Assembly: GCF_033239625.1 (NCBI RefSeq)
Contig: NZ_BTCK01000006.1
Span: 62,001 to 126,000 of the forward strand
Origin: Paenibacillus_T sp033239625
GTDB lineage: Bacteria > Bacillota > Bacilli > Paenibacillales > Paenibacillaceae
Length of the DNA stretch: 64,000 nt
Direction: 5' to 3'
Shown: one piece after another, positions 51,314 through 59,322 of the stretch
How positions within the stretch are numbered: the first letter of the stretch is position 1
Layout: each line of letters begins with the position of its first letter
Notes under the pieces: generated by a model
Told to the model about the DNA's origin: nothing
Database searches by the model: none
What the model saw: the letters and a program-made list of their open reading frames with translations, nothing else
Translations under genes and position numbers: made by a program

Positions 51314-51364
51314 AAAAAAGGTTGAGCGGCATGGGAATAGGATCTATTCCGCCGCTCAACCTTC
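51314..51364 (-). terminator. Terminator after the DUF212 gene
   Basis: A long hairpin with arms AAGGTTGAGCGGC and GCCGCTCAACCTT is followed on the minus strand by TTTTTTATG, ending the glycan cluster. Confidence 0.9.
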
Positions 51365-51374
51365 CAAATTGTGT

Positions 51375-51767
51375 TCACGCGATCCAGCTCAAAGCATAAC
51401 CAAGCAGCGCCCCGAGCACAAGTCCTCCGCCTATTTCAACCGCGTTATGACCTACGCTCTCCCTAAGCCTGCTGCCGTCTGGCCTCATCTCGTTCAGATG
51501 CCGGGCATGCATCCCGACATAACGCCTAAGTCCGGTCGCATCAATGATAACGATAAAGAGAATGGCCGTGCCCAGTCCGAATATCGGACTTGCGAAGCCT
51601 TCCTTCCATCCAATCAACATAATGGTTGTCGTCACAATCGTCGTGTGATTGCTTGGGAACCCGCCATTCCCGATCCGCTCCTTGGCATTGCCATAGCGAA
51701 TTTGATTCACGGCATATTTCATCGATCCAGCGACAAGCCAAGCGATGAAAGGCGCAATAAAATACAT
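51375..51767 (-). CDS. Divergent PAP2-family (DUF212) membrane phosphatase-like protein
   Basis: The 130-residue membrane protein has the divergent PAP2 motifs GGFPSNHTTIVTT near residue 35 and RESVGHNAVEIGGGLVLGA near 101, with four hydrophobic segments. DUF212 is found in bacteria and plants and has no firmly assigned substrate. It lies 34 bases after a DPPR-synthase-like UbiA gene, the same pairing as Rv3806c and the PAP2 phosphatase Rv3807c in mycobacteria. A role as polyprenyl-phosphoribose phosphatase is therefore a reasonable inference. GGGAGGCGGCG precedes the ATG. Confidence 0.82.
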   Translation of the reverse strand: MYFIAPFIAWLVAGSMKYAVNQIRYGNAKERIGNGGFPSNHTTIVTTTIMLIGWKEGFASPIFGLGTAILFIVIIDATGLRRYVGMHARHLNEMRPDGSRLRESVGHNAVEIGGGLVLGALLGYALSWIA

Positions 51768-51801
51768 TCGCCGCCTCCCTATAATTGCGTGTTCACAACC
51801 T

Positions 51802-52716
51802 TTATAATTGCAAATTCAGAATAAGAACGACTGTAATTCCGTAGACGACCGTGCAAGCCAGAATGCCTCTATCCTCGTACAGCAGCGCCTCAGGCTTGCC
51901 TCCTTTGCCTAATACATGAATCAAGTAGAGGTAACGGAACATCCCATAGATGACGCAAGGAATCGTCCACATCAAATAAATGGACTGGCTCGACAGGAAC
52001 GTGTACAGCGAGTAGCACATGATCGTCATGGCCGATACGACCCCCGATAACTGATTGAGCAGCGGTTCGGAATAGTTCATCAGCACCTTCCGATGCGAGC
52101 CCTTGTCATGCTCCAGCAGAAGCAGCTCATGTCTGCGCTTGCCGATTGCCAGAAACAGCGACAAGAAGAAGACGCATAACAGAAACCACGAGGTGAAGCT
52201 CGTCTCCAGCACAAGTCCCCCGCCTACGGCCCGCATTCCGAATCCGCTGGCAATGATCATAATGTCCATAATGACGAAGTGCTTCAATTTCAACGAATAC
52301 GATACATTCATGACGAAATACGCAAGAAGCAGAAGTCCGAACAGCAAATTCTGATAGAATCCTGCGGTAAGCGAGCATACGAGCAGGACGCCGCCGAATA
52401 TTAACGCAACGACTGGATTAAGCCTCCCGGAAGCTAGCGGCCGCTTCATTTTATCCGGATGCAGTCGGTCGACCGCTCTGTCCACGTAATCGTTCAGAAC
52501 ATAAACACAGCCCGATACGCAGCAAAATAACAGAAACGCGATCACGCTCTCCTTCATGCCCGCAATGTTCATCTTGTCGACGGAAAAGGCCAATGCTCCG
52601 AATACAAGCAAATTTTTGCTCCATTGCCGAGGTCGAAGCAATTGTACCAGCAGCCCGATCGTTTCTAGCAAATCAACCCTTTTGTCCAACTGGATGGTCT
52701 TTTTGCCCAACTCCAT
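51802..52716 (-). CDS. UbiA-family polyprenyl-phosphate phosphoribosyltransferase-like protein
   Basis: The 304-residue protein has about eight to nine helices and the pattern of decaprenyl-phosphate phosphoribosyltransferases: LLRPRQWSKNLLVFGALAF near residue 27, the Asp-rich motif NDYVDRAVDRLHPDKMKRPL near 75, and FLAIGKRRHELLLLEHDKG near 190. Such enzymes transfer phosphoribose from PRPP to polyprenyl phosphate; in mycobacteria this starts synthesis of the arabinose donor. Other UbiA enzymes prenylate quinones or haem, but they lack the HPDKMKRP form and the KRRHEL motif. The gene lies between GT2 and DUF212 genes. Confidence 0.8.
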   Translation of the reverse strand: MELGKKTIQLDKRVDLLETIGLLVQLLRPRQWSKNLLVFGALAFSVDKMNIAGMKESVIAFLLFCCVSGCVYVLNDYVDRAVDRLHPDKMKRPLASGRLNPVVALIFGGVLLVCSLTAGFYQNLLFGLLLLAYFVMNVSYSLKLKHFVIMDIMIIASGFGMRAVGGGLVLETSFTSWFLLCVFFLSLFLAIGKRRHELLLLEHDKGSHRKVLMNYSEPLLNQLSGVVSAMTIMCYSLYTFLSSQSIYLMWTIPCVIYGMFRYLYLIHVLGKGGKPEALLYEDRGILACTVVYGITVVLILNLQL

Positions 52717-52748
52717 CCCTCATCCCGCCCCCTTCCTGACTTGAGGAA

Positions 52749-53972
52749 TCAACGAGTCACCTCTTGTTTAGCCGATGGCTGCAAATTGGACCTATGGAAC
52801 ATACGCGCCAGCTTGTTGCCAACAAGCCTTATGCATCGATAAATGAGAATAAACGCTCTTCGCCAAGAGAACACTTGCCCGAAAAACTGACGGATATCCG
52901 CTTCATCGAATACATACGATTTGGGAAAATAACGAATTTCGCTCGGAGTAAACCCTAGCAATTGAATCCAAAGGTGCAGTTCCGGCGATTCCACCTGGTC
53001 GTGCACGATGATCAAATTGCCCCGCTGTACAGACAATGCGGCAATTTGTTCTTTCATCCATGGGATCTCAACGGCATTCCGTACGGTCAAATGAAGCTCC
53101 GTCCGATTGCGCTCCTTGCGCATCAGCATTTGCGGTACTCTTCGGGTAAAATAGGACAGGTTAATGCGCCAGCGCGGAAGCTCCCGCTTGAGAGAAGGGT
53201 GTATGTTGAACATCCGGATAATATTGTGATCCCACTCCAGCATTTTCTCTGGACTCCTCAAATCGCCATACGCCTCGCCATGATATTGATGCAAAGCTTC
53301 CATGCCAAGATGGGAAACGATAGGCATCCCCAGCTTAAAGCATCTATAGCCGATATCCGTATCTTCCATTCCCCAGCCTTTATACCCTTCATCGAATCCT
53401 CCGAGTTGCTCGAGCCTGCTCTTCGAGAGCGCCATGTTGCACGAATAGACGCAGTGCCACGGATGCACGAGAGCCGCAATATTGAACGAATGGAGCTGGC
53501 TGTCGAAATGGCGGGCTTCCAAATATTCGAGCGCGGTATAGTTAGTGTCGAACACCTTCCCCGACCTCACATCCTCCATGGATACCGGATCTTTCAACAT
53601 GTACCGATACGAAATGACAAGCAGATCCTCATGCTTGGAAAAATACCGATCAAGCTCTTGCAAATAACTCCGGGAGACAATCATATCGGAGTCGAGGAAT
53701 ATTACGAATCTGCCGCCTGCATGCCGCCAGCCTGTATTGCGCACCTTTGACCGACAAGAATCGGCTGACCGTTCCAAGTAAATGTAGCGGAAGGAATACG
53801 TTCTCGGCGTTCTCTCCACCTCGCGTAACGTATTGTCGGTTCCGCCGTCATCTACGACGATAACCTCGTAACCGCCTTGCTCGAATCCAAGCTGGTCGTT
53901 GAGCGATTCCAACGTATTATTGAGCAGCCTTTTATTGTTATAGGTAGGAATCACGACGCTGTATTTGATCAA
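52749..53972 (-). CDS. Glycosyltransferase family 2
   Basis: The 407-residue protein has a GT-A fold: SVVIPTYNNKRLLNNTLESL near residue 5, YEVIVVDDGGTDNTLREVE near 36, the DXD-like metal site FVIFLDSDMIVS near 90, and the acceptor-side motif GGFDEGYKGWGMEDTDIGYR near 195, typical of glycosyltransferases with a galactosyltransferase-like C-terminal subdomain. The remaining 150 residues are unassigned, without clear membrane helices, so it acts on the inner face. The ATG overlaps the flippase stop as ATGA. Sugar and acceptor are unknown. Confidence 0.88.
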   Translation of the reverse strand: MIKYSVVIPTYNNKRLLNNTLESLNDQLGFEQGGYEVIVVDDGGTDNTLREVERTPRTYSFRYIYLERSADSCRSKVRNTGWRHAGGRFVIFLDSDMIVSRSYLQELDRYFSKHEDLLVISYRYMLKDPVSMEDVRSGKVFDTNYTALEYLEARHFDSQLHSFNIAALVHPWHCVYSCNMALSKSRLEQLGGFDEGYKGWGMEDTDIGYRCFKLGMPIVSHLGMEALHQYHGEAYGDLRSPEKMLEWDHNIIRMFNIHPSLKRELPRWRINLSYFTRRVPQMLMRKERNRTELHLTVRNAVEIPWMKEQIAALSVQRGNLIIVHDQVESPELHLWIQLLGFTPSEIRYFPKSYVFDEADIRQFFGQVFSWRRAFILIYRCIRLVGNKLARMFHRSNLQPSAKQEVTR

Positions 53973-55267
53973 TTAGACAACACTCCTTTCTCTGGAGCAG
54001 GTTGAAATTGATAAAAGAATCGAATCGTTAATCGGAATACAACGATCAAACCAATGTTCAATATAACGACCGAAGCCATTCCGCCGATCATCCCTCGGCC
54101 TTCCACAAGGGCGTATTGCAGATAGAGAATGAGCGGGATCGGAATCATGAGCGATATGAACGCTAGTCTCGCTGCCCGTACCCCATCCAATGAAATAACG
54201 GAGGTGAACAGCAGGTACATCATATTCATTGCAATGCCTGCAGAGGTCAATCCGACGTACATCCAATCGAGAGGAAATGCTTTGCCATACAGCACGATGA
54301 GCAAGGTAGTGAATAAAGCTGCGGCAAACCAGATTGCAGCATAAATCGGAATAGCGTATTTCACTATGATCCGATCCACATGGCGCTTGCTTACCCCTGC
54401 AATCATCGGGAGGAATACGACGGCGAACACGTCTTGGAACAGAATGGTGCACAGCCCTCTGATCGTATTCTGATAGACGGAATAGACTCCCAGTTCATAG
54501 TCCGTGCCGAACCTTGCCATCATAAACAAGTCGCTCGAGAACAGCAGCGTGGACACCAGCCAAGACAGCATGATGAACAAACCGTATTCGAACAATTGTT
54601 TCAGCGCCTTCCATGTAACCCGCATATGTCTCAGATCACTGCTGCGCAGCGTGAGAAGGAAGAAGGACAAATGCTGAACCATAAGCGGGATCAAATAACA
54701 GAACATCGACTTGACGCCTAGCATATACAGACCCGTAAGCGTTCCGGCCAGAAACAGCAGCGACCCGATCAGCTTATAGACGCCCAGTCGTACAAACTGC
54801 TGTTGGCCGCGCAGGAACGACTCGGTCAGAATATATAAGTTCATGCACATCCCAAGCGCCACCGCACCGATCCATGAAGCCGATGATAATCCAAACAACC
54901 GCTCTATGAACGGCCCTGCTGCAATAAGCAAGGCTGATCCGATAGACGACAGAACCAGGTTGGCGGCTAAAGCCGTTCCCATCAGCTCCCGGCTCTCTTC
55001 CTCGGATGAGACCGGCACATATTTGACGACACCGTTATACAAACCAAGCGTCAGCGGAATAAGAACGATATTGGCTGCACTGCCGATTAGCGCAACCTGC
55101 CCCCAAGTGATGACACCAAGCTCGCGTACACACATGACATAGACGACAAGCGTCAGGAGCAGAGATGCCGCTTTAAAAATAAAGGTGACGCCGAGATTTC
55201 TCAGAAAGCGCGCAATTCCCGGCTGTCGAACCTGCAACAACACCTTGCCGATCACGGATTCTAACAC
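53969..55267 (-). CDS. Oligosaccharide flippase (Wzx/MOP family)
   Basis: The 432-residue protein has 12 to 14 membrane helices and the start pattern FLRNLGVTFIFKAASLLLTL with RELGVITWGQVALIGSAANI near residue 48, as in polysaccharide/teichoic flippases of the MOP superfamily. It would move a lipid-linked sugar across the membrane. The start codon is GTG 55267, five bases after the upstream gene, with a weak ribosome site, so translation is probably coupled. The overlap with the GT2 gene supports a joint function. Confidence 0.86.
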   Translation of the reverse strand: MLESVIGKVLLQVRQPGIARFLRNLGVTFIFKAASLLLTLVVYVMCVRELGVITWGQVALIGSAANIVLIPLTLGLYNGVVKYVPVSSEEESRELMGTALAANLVLSSIGSALLIAAGPFIERLFGLSSASWIGAVALGMCMNLYILTESFLRGQQQFVRLGVYKLIGSLLFLAGTLTGLYMLGVKSMFCYLIPLMVQHLSFFLLTLRSSDLRHMRVTWKALKQLFEYGLFIMLSWLVSTLLFSSDLFMMARFGTDYELGVYSVYQNTIRGLCTILFQDVFAVVFLPMIAGVSKRHVDRIIVKYAIPIYAAIWFAAALFTTLLIVLYGKAFPLDWMYVGLTSAGIAMNMMYLLFTSVISLDGVRAARLAFISLMIPIPLILYLQYALVEGRGMIGGMASVVILNIGLIVVFRLTIRFFYQFQPAPEKGVLSN

Positions 55268-55272
55268 AACAT

Positions 55273-55959
55273 TTACGATGCGATTGTTGGGACCGACTTC
55301 TGCTGCTCTCTGTTCTGCACCCGCTCAGAGATACGCTTGAACCACCGATCAAGCGGCATCCACATCACAAACAGGAACAGAGGCAGATGGCAGAGGGCGA
55401 ACACGATCGTCTCATTGTAAGAGAGCGGCGTGCCCGTCAATACGATAATATGATGCGCATAGATCAGACCCTCTTCAGGAATTTCGACCGGATTGATCGT
55501 ATAGAATGCCAAGTCGAGAAAACCGGAGAACAACGTAACGGTTGCAAGAAGCGAGATTTTCATCGTTTTGCCCGGCGTGCCGCCGCCCATTCGGTAAGCG
55601 AAGGACACGGTGAAGTTGATCATCTGAACGACTAGCAAGTACAGCAGCGTATACCATTCTCCGACCGATTCAAAATTCGTTACGATTACGTTCCCCGTTA
55701 CGCCGAAGAAGCTGACTCTAGGTATCAAGTATCCGAGGAACACCAGGAATGGGACATAAACCATCAGATGACCGTATTTCAACTTGTTAGGGAAGAAAGA
55801 AATGCTGCCGATTATAAACAAGTAACTGACCAGCTTCGCCAACAGATGCCATACATTTTCAATTTCCGGCTCGCGCGGGATGACCAGCCATACAAACGCA
55901 AACCCGCTTAGTCCGATCAGCAAGAGCACCAGCCATAGTTGTTTTCGAATGAGTTCCAT
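55273..55959 (-). CDS. Six-helix membrane protein of unknown function
   Basis: I do not recognise this 228-residue protein. It has six predicted membrane helices (about residues 8-27, 40-57, 63-81, 102-122, 133-155, 185-203), a Gly-rich loop before helix 5 (YRMGGGTPGKTMK), and an extracytoplasmic-looking loop with two adjacent His (IYAHHIIVLTGTPL). It heads the flippase-GT2-UbiA-DUF212 run with a five-base gap, so it probably belongs to the same glycan pathway. AGGAGG lies seven bases before the ATG. Its leader contains the 66-bp tandem repeats. Confidence 0.8.
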   Translation of the reverse strand: MELIRKQLWLVLLLIGLSGFAFVWLVIPREPEIENVWHLLAKLVSYLFIIGSISFFPNKLKYGHLMVYVPFLVFLGYLIPRVSFFGVTGNVIVTNFESVGEWYTLLYLLVVQMINFTVSFAYRMGGGTPGKTMKISLLATVTLFSGFLDLAFYTINPVEIPEEGLIYAHHIIVLTGTPLSYNETIVFALCHLPLFLFVMWMPLDRWFKRISERVQNREQQKSVPTIAS

Positions 55960-56424
55960 TTTGTTTAAACCTCCTAAAAGTTATTTGCTACTACACAGCA
56001 ATCACTTCCAGTAAGCAAATAACTTGCTTCGGAAGCGTATGCTTCGTTATTTGCTACTACACAGCAATCACTTCCAGCAAGCAAATAACTTGCTTCGGAA
56101 GCGTATGCTTCGTTATTTGCCTCTCCTGTGCTGCACTTCCCTGCCGATATCGAAAACGTTACCGTATTACCACGATTAACTCCCCACAATTCGCTTATAC
56201 AAGCGATCTGTTTATCGTATGTACTTCTAACCGGTTATCTTGCTCGCTCTTATCGCAGCGCGATTTCTATCCCTCCTCTCCACATGTGCTCTAGGCAGGT
56301 ATTAAAGCCCGCCACTTTTCACTTAGAAAAACTTATCGTGAATCGCAGGTTTGTTATAGGCAATTTGATGACTTTCTGATGGCATTATTGGTACTTTATA
56401 GAAGAAAATCGCATGGAAGCGAAA
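55960..56424. other. Leader region of the glycan cluster
   Basis: No established gene. It holds two full copies and a partial third of a 66-bp repeat (55980-56120) next to the membrane gene, then about 300 bases without a recognised feature. A 71-codon ORF (56189-55974, minus) runs through the repeats; because the unit is a multiple of three it stays open, and it may be spurious. Confidence 0.55.
55980..56120 (-). repeat. 66-bp tandem repeat with hairpins
   Basis: Copies at 55980-56045 and 56046-56111 differ at one base; a nine-base start of a third copy ends at 56120. Each unit holds a long-range inverted repeat (GTTATTTGCT/AGCAAATAAC) and a small palindrome GAAGCGTATGCTTC. The repeats end about 15 bases before the ribosome site of the next gene. 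Confidence 0.95.
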
Positions 56425-56471
56425 AAAGACCCGCAAGATGTCACTTCAACAAGTGTCCATCTTGCGGGTCA
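56422..56471 (-). terminator. Terminator after the stalk-domain gene
   Basis: Arms GACCCGCAAGATG and CATCTTGCGGGTC with an inner ACTT/AAGT pair are followed on the minus strand by TTTTTTCGC. Confidence 0.92.
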
Positions 56472-56535
56472 CAATTCGATTCCGCATTCGTATGTTTACG
56501 TTAGCTTAAAATCACACGTTGGCTGTAACAGCTGC

Positions 56536-57684
56536 TTACAGTTCAACAACCTCTTGGATCACCCATTGTTTGGATGCGTCTTGAACCAGATACAGTACAG
56601 CTTCGTATGGATATTCATACTCCTCATCTTCCGCATCCCATGAAACAAGAACCTTGGCAGTACCTTTAGCTTCATCCGCTCCGATGATCGTGAGATCGGA
56701 CAGCGTATAACGCGTATCATATTCATCGAAATCATAGGACCAGAAATCGATCATTGCGTCAGCAATCGTGGAATCATCAGCGAACATCCCGCTTAATGCT
56801 TCCAAGTCCTCTGCATTCAAATTGTCGGTCATTTGATTGACAAGTGCATCTACGCTTGATGCGAACGCTTCAGTCGTTGCAACGGGCTCAGAAGGAAGGT
56901 CATAGCTGTAATCTTCCACGTTTTCTTGTTTGATCTTCCAAGCTCCCGCGCTATCCTTGACCATTTTATAAGTAATCAAATAGATCTCATCAATCGAATA
57001 TGGGCTCGGATAATCAATCTTAACTTCCACTTCAATCGAAGCTTGCGTACTCGTGAAGCTTGTTACATTCGCGGAGTTGACGGTGAAAATAACAGCCTGC
57101 TCTTCAAACGCGAGAAGCAGGTCTTCATCGTCTTCTTCGTTCCAGCTGGACGGCAGCCATGCCGCCTTGCTGGCTTTCAGATCTTGTTTGGACATAGAAG
57201 CGAAGTACGATTTCACTACGTTAATCGCCTTCTGCTTGCTTTGCGCTTCCACTGCAGCCGGGGAAGTGATGCTCAGCTTGCTGTTCTTCGCATCCCATGC
57301 AGCTGCTCCGCCGAACGATTTCACAACGATTTCAGCGGGAACAATGACATATCCCTTAACGACGTATGGCGCTGCAGCCAATGCTTGTTTGACGCCGTTA
57401 ACGTATGCAGCTTTACTATCCACAGTCAGCTTGATCGATGTAGAGCCTTTCTTGATCGTTGCCGACTTCGACTTCGAATCAAACGCATAGGTTGCGCCAA
57501 GCTGCGCTGACAGCGGTTTCGCCTCAACGAAAGTCAAGTTCGCTTTGCGAACCGGCGGCTGCGTGAACTTGATCGCCTTGCCGTCATACGCAACCGTTAC
57601 CGTTGGAGTAGCAGCGGAGGCATACACAGGGACTAGCATCAAGACCAAGCTCAATAACAGGAAAATCGATAAACTTTTCTTCAT
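56536..57684 (-). CDS. Secreted protein with copper amine oxidase N-terminal (stalk) domain
   Basis: The 382-residue protein has a signal peptide (MKKSLSIFLLLSLVLMLVP, cleavage after ASA near residue 24), a stalk domain as found at the N-terminus of some amine oxidases (AAYVNGVKQALAAAPYVVKG near residue 92; VIVPAEIVVKSFGGAAAWDA), and two NTF2/DUF4440-like segments of about 110 residues each (AINVVKSYFASMSKQDLKAS near 153; VDALVNQMTDNLNAEDLEAL near 275). No catalytic domain is visible. Such proteins are abundant in Paenibacillus and may be surface adhesion or folding modules. It is monocistronic, with its own terminator. Confidence 0.82.
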   Translation of the reverse strand: MKKSLSIFLLLSLVLMLVPVYASAATPTVTVAYDGKAIKFTQPPVRKANLTFVEAKPLSAQLGATYAFDSKSKSATIKKGSTSIKLTVDSKAAYVNGVKQALAAAPYVVKGYVIVPAEIVVKSFGGAAAWDAKNSKLSITSPAAVEAQSKQKAINVVKSYFASMSKQDLKASKAAWLPSSWNEEDDEDLLLAFEEQAVIFTVNSANVTSFTSTQASIEVEVKIDYPSPYSIDEIYLITYKMVKDSAGAWKIKQENVEDYSYDLPSEPVATTEAFASSVDALVNQMTDNLNAEDLEALSGMFADDSTIADAMIDFWSYDFDEYDTRYTLSDLTIIGADEAKGTAKVLVSWDAEDEEYEYPYEAVLYLVQDASKQWVIQEVVEL

Positions 57685-57818
57685 TTCTATAACCCTTCCC
57701 TTCCATATTTTCTATTACTTTATCGTCATTCGCTTACAAAATGTTAAGCCAAACACAATAATAAGATGAAATGTTTGTAAAGAAATAGTCGATGCATCAA
57801 GGAAATAAATGTGCGAAA

Positions 57819-57850
57819 ACAACAAAAGGCCGACCACATGAGCGGCCGGC
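57819..57850 (-). terminator. Second terminator after murC
   Basis: Arms GCCGGCCG and GGTCGGCC form a hairpin followed on the minus strand by TTTTGTTGTTTT. It backs up the stronger one before it. Confidence 0.8.
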
Positions 57851-57854
57851 TCCA

Positions 57855-57906
57855 TGCAAAAGGCTGTGGCGAGGTCGATTAACACGACGTTCGCCACAGC
57901 CTTATT
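57855..57906 (-). terminator. First terminator after murC
   Basis: Perfect arms AAGGCTGTGGCGAA/TTCGCCACAGCCTT (one base offset) form a long hairpin followed on the minus strand by TTTTGC. Confidence 0.85.
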
Positions 57907-57932
57907 CTTTCGAACACTTATCTAAACAGCTC

Positions 57933-59315
57933 TTATAAGCTTTCCGCCAGAGCCGCGGCAACTTTCCAGATATCGCCTGCGCCCATCGTAATGATCAGGT
58001 CGCCCGGCTTCATGGAAGCCTTCAGCCGCTCCAGCACTTCTTCCTTCGTCGGAACGTAGTGCGTGTTCGCGTTACTGTTCTGAATAATCAATTCCACGAG
58101 CCTGCGGGAGCTGACGCCCTCGATCTGCTGTTCGCCGGCAGGGGAATAAATATCGGTAATGATGACTTCATCCGCTTCCCCGAACGCGCAGCTGAACTGC
58201 TCGAGCAGGAAATAAGTGCGCGTATAGCGCTGCGGTTGAAACACCGCTACGATCCGCTTGCCTGTCGCTTTCGCAGCGCTGATCGTTGCTTGAATCTCCG
58301 TCGGATGATGCGCATAGTCGTCGATGACGAGAATATCGTTCTTCTCGCCAAGCACATGAAACCGGCGCTTCGCTCCGCGGAACTGTTTGATGGCATCCGC
58401 AACGCTTGCGAATGGCAGACCTGCTTCCAAGCAAGTAATGATGGTTGCCATGGCGTTGTAGACGTTATGACGTCCTGGAACCGACAGCTCAACTTGGCCA
58501 AGCTCTGCACCTTCGCGATGGAGCTTGAAGGTTACCTTCCGGTCGCCGAGCTCAATATTCGTAGCACGATACTGCGCTTCGCAATCAATGCCGTACGTTA
58601 TAACCTGGTCAGCCCGCAGCGACCCGCTGTTTACTTGCGGCAGCAACTCTTGCAGATTGGCATCGTCGATACACACGATCGCTTTGCCATCGGACTTCAC
58701 TTGCTGAAGGAACTGGACATAAGCGCTCTTCAATTTATTGAAATCGCCGTCATAGTTTTCAAGATGATCCGGCTCGATGTTCGTCACGATCGCCATGGCA
58801 GGGTGGTATTGCAGGAACGATCCATCGCTCTCATCCGCTTCTGCTACAACATACTCACCTTTGCCTGCCTTCGCATTCGTTCCGACGTTAACGATCTCGC
58901 CGCCGATAATGAAAGTAGGGTCAATCCCGCAAGTTTCCATGACGAGCGCAATCATCGAGGATGTAGTCGTCTTGCCGTGCGCGCCAGCCACCGCCACCCC
59001 TTTGCCCGCATTCATCAATCTAGCGAGCATCTGTGCACGGTGAAGGATTGGAATATTGAGCGCTTCTGCTGCTTGGCGTTCAACATTATCCTTCGGAAGT
59101 GCTGTCGAGTACACGACAAGATCGGAGCCCTTCACATTGTCCGCTTCGTGACCGATGTAGATGCCAGCGCCCTTCTGCGCCAGCTTCTCGGCCAACTCGC
59201 CTTTGACAACGTCAGACCCCGTTACTTTATAGCCCATTTCTAGCATGACTCGCGCAATCGCGCTCATCCCGTAACCGCCGATGCCGATAAAATGCACATG
59301 TTCAGCCGTATTCAA
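57933..59315 (-). CDS. murC: UDP-N-acetylmuramate--L-alanine ligase
   Basis: MurC adds L-Ala to UDP-MurNAc, the first peptide step of peptidoglycan synthesis. The 460-residue protein has the N-terminal Rossmann motif HFIGIGGYGMSAIARVMLEM near residue 8, the ATP loop AGAHGKTTTSSMIA near 110, FIIGGEIVNVGTNAKAGKG near 135 and DDYAHHPTEIQATISAAK near 330. The start appears to be TTG at 59315, seven bases after folC, with AAGGTTGG upstream; GTG at 59297 is an alternative. In Bacillus murC is elsewhere; its place behind folC and valS fits Paenibacillaceae. Confidence 0.95.
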   Translation of the reverse strand: MNTAEHVHFIGIGGYGMSAIARVMLEMGYKVTGSDVVKGELAEKLAQKGAGIYIGHEADNVKGSDLVVYSTALPKDNVERQAAEALNIPILHRAQMLARLMNAGKGVAVAGAHGKTTTSSMIALVMETCGIDPTFIIGGEIVNVGTNAKAGKGEYVVAEADESDGSFLQYHPAMAIVTNIEPDHLENYDGDFNKLKSAYVQFLQQVKSDGKAIVCIDDANLQELLPQVNSGSLRADQVITYGIDCEAQYRATNIELGDRKVTFKLHREGAELGQVELSVPGRHNVYNAMATIITCLEAGLPFASVADAIKQFRGAKRRFHVLGEKNDILVIDDYAHHPTEIQATISAAKATGKRIVAVFQPQRYTRTYFLLEQFSCAFGEADEVIITDIYSPAGEQQIEGVSSRRLVELIIQNSNANTHYVPTKEEVLERLKASMKPGDLIITMGAGDIWKVAAALAESL

Positions 59316-59322
59316 AGACGGT

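Larger units (their letters stand above)
57685..57932. other. Intergenic region with two tandem terminators
   Basis: Apart from the two murC terminators listed below nothing is recognised. Confidence 0.6.

Noticed and set aside
58059..59243. A 394-codon open frame on the plus strand opposite murC
   Set aside because: It lies wholly opposite a certain gene, has no ribosome site and an Arg/His/Cys-rich composition typical of antisense frames in GC-rich codons. The same applies to long frames opposite secD (8235-9251), secF (7208-8068), spoIVFA (36175-37299) and rel (1457-2506).
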